Source: a virus. From it: a stretch of 24,247 nucleotides of DNA. The DNA is taken from the IMG/VR virus record IMGVR_UViG_3300026483_000040, positions 1 to 24,247 of that record, one strand, 5' to 3'. The notes below the pieces were generated by a model. The model was not told where the DNA came from and ran no database searches. It was given only the letters and a program-made list of their open reading frames with translations. Of this stretch, positions 19,762 to 24,247 are shown piece after piece; position 1 is the first letter of the stretch; each line of letters starts with the position of its first letter. The position numbers and the translations under genes were made by a program.

Positions 19762-20598
19762 CTAGAATAATGTATTCACTTGTGAATCTTTATATGCTTG
19801 TGACCACTTCACTGATGTTTTGCCATGATCTCTAAATCCACCTTGTATGCGATTACCACTCTCATCATAAAGAATTTTAAAATATTTTGGGTACATTGAT
19901 TGAATCAATTTATGATTCTCATGCACTTCATCAAATTCAGTTTGATCCCAATGAATACTCTTTTCTTTCTTGGATGCGATACTTTGATTAGCGAAGATAA
20001 ACTCATTACTTACACGATTACGATAACCACGAGATAATAGACCAATGATGAGTAGAACATCCTGCGCAACACGAACCTCATCAAGGCGCATCTCTTCAAT
20101 CTTATCGGCCCAGTCAGATCCATTGATCCAATAACATGAAGACATCGCACGATTATCTTCAAAGATATTATGAAACGGTGGATTATTTTGTTGTGCACAA
20201 CCACAGAATGTAATACCATTATCTAACCAATTATTATAGGTTTCAAACATCTCAAGTACATCATCTTCTGTACAAACTCTTGAAGATTTTTCCATATTAG
20301 AAACACCATTCCAATATTTAGAATTTCGGCGCTTGAAATGTAGATCATCATCTAACATCGCATATCTCTCATTTTTAGCGGTCTCATAGATAACCTTTCG
20401 AGTACGAGACAGTGCATTTTTAGTACCTATCTTAATATCTGGTTGAAGTACTAAATATTCAGCATCATAATTATATTGGTCACGCTCCCACTCTTGAACA
20501 ACAAACACGACTTTCTCTTGTAGTTCTCTAGGAAGATTATTGTATGTAACCTGATTATCTACTCGGCAGGCTGTTGGTATATATATCTTATCAATCAT
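19762..20598 (-). CDS. Putative glycosyltransferase (GT-A, DDD motif)
   Basis: A 278-residue protein beginning MIDKIYIPTACRVDNQVTYN, typical of phage GT-A-like enzymes. NALSRTRKVIYETAKNERYA leads into MLDDDLHFKRR, where D83-D84-D85 is a DxD-type metal/nucleotide-sugar site. The middle contains TFCGCAQQNNPP and MSSCYWINGSDW, and DEVRVAQDVLLIIGLLSRGY fits the acidic catalytic region seen near the end of such folds. It is one of two adjacent glycosyltransferase-like genes, between DNA polymerase and the TAGT-like protein. A second sugar or base-modification step on phage DNA is a reasonable inference. The ATG is 8 bases after the polymerase stop, in TATAATATG. The C-terminus SQVNTLF is only weakly like a clamp-binding tail. 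Confidence 0.72.
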   Translation of the reverse strand: MIDKIYIPTACRVDNQVTYNNLPRELQEKVVFVVQEWERDQYNYDAEYLVLQPDIKIGTKNALSRTRKVIYETAKNERYAMLDDDLHFKRRNSKYWNGVSNMEKSSRVCTEDDVLEMFETYNNWLDNGITFCGCAQQNNPPFHNIFEDNRAMSSCYWINGSDWADKIEEMRLDEVRVAQDVLLIIGLLSRGYRNRVSNEFIFANQSIASKKEKSIHWDQTEFDEVHENHKLIQSMYPKYFKILYDESGNRIQGGFRDHGKTSVKWSQAYKDSQVNTLF

Positions 20599-20606
20599 AT
20601 TATAAT

Positions 20607-23141
20607 TTAGCAGAAGAAATCTTGTAGTGATACTCGTTTCTCGTCGCTCCAGTTTAGTGTTTCAAGTATCATATTGAGAGGTTCAATAAATGACTTCTTG
20701 AATTGCAGTTCATAGTTTATATATTTGTTAAGGTTCAGCTCTTCTGGGAATCTTTCTTTGAAACCGAAGATATTCTCTTTTACAGGATTCGGTAACATAA
20801 GATGAATATATTTAATTTTATCACCATTATAGATTAGCTCATATTCCTTGTCAAGACCATTCTTCTTTACATGGTGATTATGAAGAAGAGCAGCACGAAC
20901 ATGCATAGGTGTCCCCTTCTGATAAATTACATCCTTGTCCATCCACTTGGTAGCATCAGATATACCACGTGGGAATGCAATCAAATCCGGTGATAATGTT
21001 TTGAAGTGTTCCTTGAATAGAGCAATAGCTTCTTGTGTCTTCTCTTCACTGCCACCCATAATAACCTTGAAAATCTCTTTCATGGCTATTCGACAGACTT
21101 GTGGTGTAGAAGATTTGATTGCTTCAATACCCATCATCTTGATCTTTGGCTCGGCATATTGTACACCTTCATTATTGTGTACATTCAGAATATATCGTTT
21201 CTTTGCTGTCCAAATACCACGATCTGCGATGGCTTCACGTTTCATTACCATTCGATCCGAATATGCATTAGTTCTCTTAGCATAGATGTCGAATGCTCGA
21301 TTAAGTGCGGGCTCAATCACTCTGTTACCAAACTCATCCAAAAACTTGACAGGATCTTTTGGTTTGAATTTATCGATGATATCCTTGGCTGTAATATAGA
21401 CAGAGTCAGTATCAATTGCGATAACACGATCTTTCAAATCTGATTCTTTGAGAAATTTCTGAATCTCTTCATTTACAGCCTTCTCTGCTGTACGAATAAC
21501 AGTCTGTCCAGTTAGTGTAACACCCTCAGCAATCTGTGGATCATAGTAGCGAAAGTGTTGATTGGCTATAGCTCCGTATAAAGAATTCAACAGAATCTTT
21601 ACCGACATCTGAAGTGTTTCATTTCTTGTCACTTCACGAATAAGAGATTGATTATCTTCATCTTTAGCCAACTGCTTCTTATATCCAATTGTCCTTTCTT
21701 TAATCTCGACACGCTTTGTATAGAGTTCTTCAACGATTTCTGGAATGATACCTTTGACATCTTTTCGATATACAGAACCATTACCAGCCATAGCAATTCC
21801 TTCGGGCGCTTTCTTATCTGTTCCTAATAGAACTTCTGGTACAACATTCTCCACGAATGAATAAGGAATTAATGTCTCGGGTGACATATTATTCTGAATA
21901 ATGATATTCGGATATAGTGAGTTCAAGTCAAAAGACATCACCCACTCAGACATACCCTTGACAACATCTTTTACATATCCGCCAGCAATGCTGTCCGTAC
22001 CAGATTTGATTATATATTCACTTGGTTTAAGTTGATTAAGACGTGGAACAGTCCTTTGTCTCATCAATCGACGATAGATAATTGAATCCCATATTGCAGT
22101 TGTACCAAGGGTATCTGTGTAATTAACACCACCGATATATGCTGTTGTAATAACCAGAGTAATCAAACCCATCTTTTCTTCGAATCTTTCAATTAGTTCA
22201 ACGTCTTTGATATTATAATCAACAAACATTTGGTAATCTGCATCATATAGATTTCTAAGAGAACCAACCTCAGAATAGTCGAGTTTCTTTTCACCAAGGA
22301 CAACACTGGCAATATGATTCAATGAGTATGATTCTTGATTGCCATATGTGTAAGCAAACTTCTTGAAGAGATCCATATAATCAAGTTGAGACACACCGGA
22401 TAGAGTAACCACTCGCTGAGAATTACCCATAAACTTTACTTCACCAATTCGAATAGAACCCCATGGTGATAGTCGTTTAGTATTCTGTTCACCTAGTAGA
22501 TGTGTCATTCTAGCGACCATATAAGGAATATCAAAGAATCTAATATTCCATCCTGTAATCACATCTGGTGTATTCTCTGGGTTGGCCCACCAGTCGATAA
22601 AATGCAATAGCATCTTTTCCTCGGAACCAAATTGCATGTAATCAATTTTTACATCAAGTTGTGATTGTGTCTCATCATATGGTTTTAAACCCCAGACACG
22701 ATATGTATCATCCTTTGAACTCTTGTATGCGATTGTAAGAATCTCATTAACAGGATTATCACAATCTGGAAATCCATCACCGAAGGCTGTTTCAATATCA
22801 ATGTTACCTATATCGACAAGGTCACGCTTGAAAGAAATCTCATTAGGGAATTGTGTCTGAATGAAAGCAGGCACATGTCGGGAGTTGCCATATATCTTAA
22901 ATGTACTAACACCGTCATATGTTCTGGCAAATTCATTTGCATCTGACATAGAATTAAATGTCATTGGATCAATCGGGGCCCGATCAAGTCCCTTGTACTT
23001 TGGATTCTGATGCTTAGAATCTAGGTAGTACGTAGGTTTAAATTTAACCTTTTGTTTTACTCTGTTTCCTTCATCATTATATCCACGATATAGAAGGAAG
23101 TTGGATTGTTTTTCAATAGATGTGTAGAAGCCTGTTATCAT
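20607..23141 (-). CDS. 43: DNA polymerase, family B, T4 gp43 type
   Basis: An 844-residue replicative polymerase with 3'-5' proofreading (T4: 898). Exonuclease motifs: ExoI IDIE (D115-E117), ExoII VITGWNIRFFDIPYMVAR, ExoIII YNIKDVELIERF. Polymerase motifs: A, MSFDLNSLYPNIII; B, KILLNSLYGAIANQHFRYYD; C, VIAIDTDSVYI (catalytic DTD). The C-terminal peptide VSLQDFFC is the sliding-clamp-binding tail, comparable to SLxxLF tails in T4-group polymerases. All key acidic residues are present, so it should be active. It is preceded by a terminator and a consensus promoter containing a palindrome, so transcription is probably independent of hsp20. The order regA-hsp20-43 differs from T4, where 43 precedes regA. 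Confidence 0.98.
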   Translation of the reverse strand: MITGFYTSIEKQSNFLLYRGYNDEGNRVKQKVKFKPTYYLDSKHQNPKYKGLDRAPIDPMTFNSMSDANEFARTYDGVSTFKIYGNSRHVPAFIQTQFPNEISFKRDLVDIGNIDIETAFGDGFPDCDNPVNEILTIAYKSSKDDTYRVWGLKPYDETQSQLDVKIDYMQFGSEEKMLLHFIDWWANPENTPDVITGWNIRFFDIPYMVARMTHLLGEQNTKRLSPWGSIRIGEVKFMGNSQRVVTLSGVSQLDYMDLFKKFAYTYGNQESYSLNHIASVVLGEKKLDYSEVGSLRNLYDADYQMFVDYNIKDVELIERFEEKMGLITLVITTAYIGGVNYTDTLGTTAIWDSIIYRRLMRQRTVPRLNQLKPSEYIIKSGTDSIAGGYVKDVVKGMSEWVMSFDLNSLYPNIIIQNNMSPETLIPYSFVENVVPEVLLGTDKKAPEGIAMAGNGSVYRKDVKGIIPEIVEELYTKRVEIKERTIGYKKQLAKDEDNQSLIREVTRNETLQMSVKILLNSLYGAIANQHFRYYDPQIAEGVTLTGQTVIRTAEKAVNEEIQKFLKESDLKDRVIAIDTDSVYITAKDIIDKFKPKDPVKFLDEFGNRVIEPALNRAFDIYAKRTNAYSDRMVMKREAIADRGIWTAKKRYILNVHNNEGVQYAEPKIKMMGIEAIKSSTPQVCRIAMKEIFKVIMGGSEEKTQEAIALFKEHFKTLSPDLIAFPRGISDATKWMDKDVIYQKGTPMHVRAALLHNHHVKKNGLDKEYELIYNGDKIKYIHLMLPNPVKENIFGFKERFPEELNLNKYINYELQFKKSFIEPLNMILETLNWSDEKRVSLQDFFC

Positions 23142-23152
23142 AATATAGTAGT

Positions 23153-23180
23153 ATTATATCACAGTGATGTGATATGTCAA
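23153..23180 (-). promoter_or_regulatory. Consensus sigma70 promoter of gene 43
   Basis: On the minus strand perfect TTGACA (23175-23180), 16-bp spacer, perfect TATAAT (23153-23158). The polymerase ATG (23139-23141) is 12 bases after the -10 box, so the leader is very short. A palindrome fills the spacer, which suggests regulation. Confidence 0.85.
23156..23175. promoter_or_regulatory. Operator-like palindrome in the gene 43 promoter
   Basis: Perfect 8-bp arms ATATCACA (23156-23163) and TGTGATAT (23168-23175) around a 4-base centre. The site spans the spacer and overlaps the last bases of the -10 box and the edge of the -35 box, where a bound repressor would block RNA polymerase. No regulator can be named. 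Confidence 0.55.
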
Positions 23181-23214
23181 ATTAAAAGATCCTCTTTACT
23201 TCTGGCGAAAGAGG
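23181..23214 (-). terminator. Rho-independent terminator after hsp20
   Basis: On the minus strand a 7-bp stem CCTCTTT (23208-23214) / AAAGAGG (23191-23197) with a 10-base loop is followed by ATCTTTTAATTT. It lies 14 bases after the hsp20 stop and immediately before the polymerase promoter. The stem is moderately AT-rich and the T-run is interrupted, so termination may be partial. Confidence 0.7.
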
Positions 23215-23228
23215 GAAAGACCAACAGG

Positions 23229-23666
23229 TTATTCTACCAAGAATTCTGGCTTTGAATTTATAGAGAAGCTCTTTGGTTTCTTCTCTTCTGGGATATTCTT
23301 TTCAAGATATACCGAGAGAATACCGTCTACAAGAGCTACCTCTTTCACTTCGATATATTCACCAAGTGTGAACTTCTTATCGAATTTACGTGTAGCAATA
23401 CCTTTGTGGATATATTCTTTATCACCATTTAGATCAACATCTTTAGATGCGATAGTGAGAATATTCTGATCTTGTTCAACTGTAAGATCTTTCTCACCGA
23501 AACCTGCAACAGCAATTGCAATTTCGAATTGGTCATCATCATGCCTCACTACATTGTGAGGTGGATAACCAGATGGTTGTGTGCTTTGTTTTTCGAGTCT
23601 ATCAAAAATAGAATCGAGACCTACTGACCAAGTTGAGCCTGGCCATTGATATGTTGCTTTTGTCAT
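23229..23666 (-). CDS. Small heat shock protein Hsp20 (alpha-crystallin)
   Basis: A 145-residue ATP-independent holdase chaperone. The N-terminal arm (1-35) contains WSVGLDSIFDRLEKQ. The alpha-crystallin domain covers about 38-128, with NVVRHDDDQFEIAIAVAGFG, KDLTVEQDQNILTIASKDVD and the GILSVYLEKNIPEEKKPKSF strand. The C-terminal tail carries FSINSK, similar to the I-x-I dimer-docking motif. hsp20 is a regular member of marine T4-like phage genomes, where a role in capsid or tail assembly under stress has been suggested. The ribosome-binding site is the strongest in the window (AGGAGG at 23676-23681) and appears sequestered by an upstream CCTGCCT hairpin, pointing to post-transcriptional, possibly temperature-dependent control. 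A terminator follows. Confidence 0.95.
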   Translation of the reverse strand: MTKATYQWPGSTWSVGLDSIFDRLEKQSTQPSGYPPHNVVRHDDDQFEIAIAVAGFGEKDLTVEQDQNILTIASKDVDLNGDKEYIHKGIATRKFDKKFTLGEYIEVKEVALVDGILSVYLEKNIPEEKKPKSFSINSKPEFLVE

Positions 23667-23675
23667 TTATTTGTT

Positions 23676-23691
23676 CCTCCTATTAGGCAGG
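23676..23691 (-). promoter_or_regulatory. Candidate RNA thermometer sequestering the hsp20 ribosome-binding site
   Basis: In the mRNA, CCU-G-CCU (23685-23691) can pair with the whole Shine-Dalgarno AGGAGG (23676-23681) across an AAU loop: six pairs with one bulged G. A bulged G in the anti-SD strand is the hallmark of ROSE-type thermometers of small heat shock genes. The stem is short and unaided by flanking pairs, as expected for a structure that melts easily. Inferred from pairing only. Confidence 0.5.
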
Positions 23692-23701
23692 TTATGTGTT
23701 G

Positions 23702-23746
23702 TGAGACCCCGAAGGCATCTCATTCAAGATCACAACGTGTGATCTT
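23702..23746 (-). other. Two hairpins in the hsp20 leader, one with a UUCG tetraloop
   Basis: Hairpin 1 (23726-23746): 9-bp perfect stem AAGATCACA / TGTGATCTT with a CGT loop, 10 bases after the regA stop. Hairpin 2 (23702-23722): stem TGAGA / TCTCA plus a CC(UUCG)GG top, the very stable tetraloop common in T4-group intergenic RNAs. No T-run follows, so they look like mRNA processing, stability or folding elements rather than terminators. They give the hsp20 leader a three-hairpin layout. Confidence 0.7.
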
Positions 23747-23756
23747 AAAATTTTAT

Positions 23757-24179
23757 TTATACACCTTTAACATTACCGATGGAATATTTTGATTCTAAAT
23801 TCCATTCGCGCTTATCTCTATGTGATATAATTTTAATGTGTCTTAATGTTGTTTTATCCTTTGCTTGATCTGGATTTACGATATTCAACAATCCCCAATC
23901 TGAGAGAAGCGTTGTTATTGAATTGCGTCTACAGACATCGTCGTAGGTTAAATTGGATGGCTTACCATCTAACATGAAAAGTTCTTTGAAATGAACAATG
24001 AAATACATACCTTGTTTATGCAAAATATGACAACTTTGAAATAGTGTGTTATGTTCTTTCTTCGAAGATATTCCTATTCGAGTTAGTGTCTCTTTAATTT
24101 TAAGGAAATCGTCTGGTTCTTCGAGAGATATCTCTAGCATTTTACTAGGATCCCATTTTACTAGTTCTTGGTCATTCAT
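23757..24179 (-). CDS. regA: RegA translational repressor
   Basis: A 140-residue RNA-binding protein that represses translation of early phage mRNAs by binding near their start codons. The match to T4 RegA is direct: MLEISLEEPDDFLKIKETLT, RIGISSKKEHNTLFQSCHIL, GMYFIVHFKELFMLDGK, RRNSITTLLSDWGLLNIV, and ISHRDKREWNLESKYSIGN at the end (T4 ends KYTIGN). T4 RegA (122 residues) begins at the position of Met14 here, so the ATG at 24138-24140 may be the true start; the extra MNDQELVKWDPSK could be real or leader. Neither start has a strong ribosome-binding site. A 16-bp inverted repeat and a TATAAATA lie just upstream. The stop is followed by the structured hsp20 leader. Confidence 0.95.
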   Translation of the reverse strand: MNDQELVKWDPSKMLEISLEEPDDFLKIKETLTRIGISSKKEHNTLFQSCHILHKQGMYFIVHFKELFMLDGKPSNLTYDDVCRRNSITTLLSDWGLLNIVNPDQAKDKTTLRHIKIISHRDKREWNLESKYSIGNVKGV

Positions 24180-24231
24180 GTGTCTAATATTATAATTACA
24201 TTGTTAAAGTATTATTTATAATATTAGACAC
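24180..24231. repeat. 16-bp perfect inverted repeat upstream of regA
   Basis: GTGTCTAATATTATAA (24180-24195) and TTATAATATTAGACAC (24216-24231) are exact reverse complements separated by 20 bases. The near arm abuts the ATG at 24177-24179. Each arm contains TATAAT or ATTATA, and the far arm overlaps a TATAAATA. The repeat could be a transcriptional operator or form a large hairpin over the regA start. Confidence 0.85.
24213..24220 (-). promoter_or_regulatory. T4-type late promoter element before regA
   Basis: Exact TATAAATA on the minus strand, 34 bases upstream of the first regA ATG. It falls between and partly within the arms of the inverted repeat. A late or continued supply of RegA would be plausible, but an 8-base AT-rich motif can occur by chance. 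Confidence 0.45.
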
Positions 24232-24247
24232 TTTCGCCTATTACTTA

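Noticed and set aside
20601-20641. Sigma70 promoter before the DDD-motif glycosyltransferase
   Set aside because: A TATAAT precedes the ATG, but the hexamer 17 bp upstream (CTACAA) lies in the polymerase gene and is a poor -35; AT-rich start regions produce TATAAT often.
21033-21443. Plus-strand open frame of 136 codons
   Set aside because: Antisense to conserved DNA polymerase motifs; composition and lack of a ribosome-binding site mark it as a shadow frame.
23726-23746. Strong hairpin after regA as a terminator
   Set aside because: On the minus strand it is followed by GAATGAG, not a T-run, and no separate promoter for hsp20 is visible downstream; transcription probably reads through.

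Overview
The window is part of a T4-superfamily myovirus genome. It is AT-rich, all 31 recognised genes lie on the minus strand, and most start within a few bases of the previous stop codon or overlap it. The core set (RegA, family B DNA polymerase gp43, UvsX, gp41-type helicase, NrdB) together with Hsp20 and a MazG-like hydrolase is the combination known from marine T4-like phages, such as those of cyanobacteria and Pelagibacter. The exact host cannot be read from the sequence.

Read in the direction of transcription (right to left), 24.2-12.4 kb is the replication and nucleotide region. It holds RegA; Hsp20 with a structured leader; DNA polymerase; two glycosyltransferase-like proteins, one of the TET-associated type; two small proteins, one with a polymerase-like sliding-clamp-binding tail; an archaeo-eukaryotic-type primase; an accessory patch of small genes and a GNAT acetyltransferase behind sigma70-type promoters; then MazG, UvsX, a small conserved gene and the helicase. 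Several gaps in this region pair a stem-loop with a consensus early promoter, resembling the mobile PeSL cassettes of T4-like phages.

A zinc metallopeptidase gene follows. Its 3' end overlaps two tandem copies of the T4 late promoter TATAAATA, which mark a change of programme. Downstream (11.9-2.8 kb) is a late module whose proteins begin with an 11-residue signature matching the T4 capsid targeting sequence (pattern M-x-x-F-x-x-F-I/L-x-E-A/G). They also carry many internal matches to the T4 prohead protease consensus (L/I)-x-E|(A/S/G). Domains include a PD-(D/E)XK-like nuclease candidate, a Cys-containing protein, a cupin fused to an internal targeting signal, a KxDG ligase-like protein, a nucleotidyltransferase-kinase fusion, and a polyprotein with a 64-residue tandem duplication. 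I read this as a set of enzymes packaged in the head, cut during maturation and delivered with the DNA. That is the most interesting system here.

The left end (2.75-0.4 kb) holds small conserved phage proteins: a coiled-coil/membrane protein, a Lys-rich protein, a Rho-N/SAP-like protein and three unknowns. It ends with the start of nrdB behind its own promoter. No gene-free stretch exceeds 300 bases, and no tRNA, CRISPR array or insertion sequence was seen.
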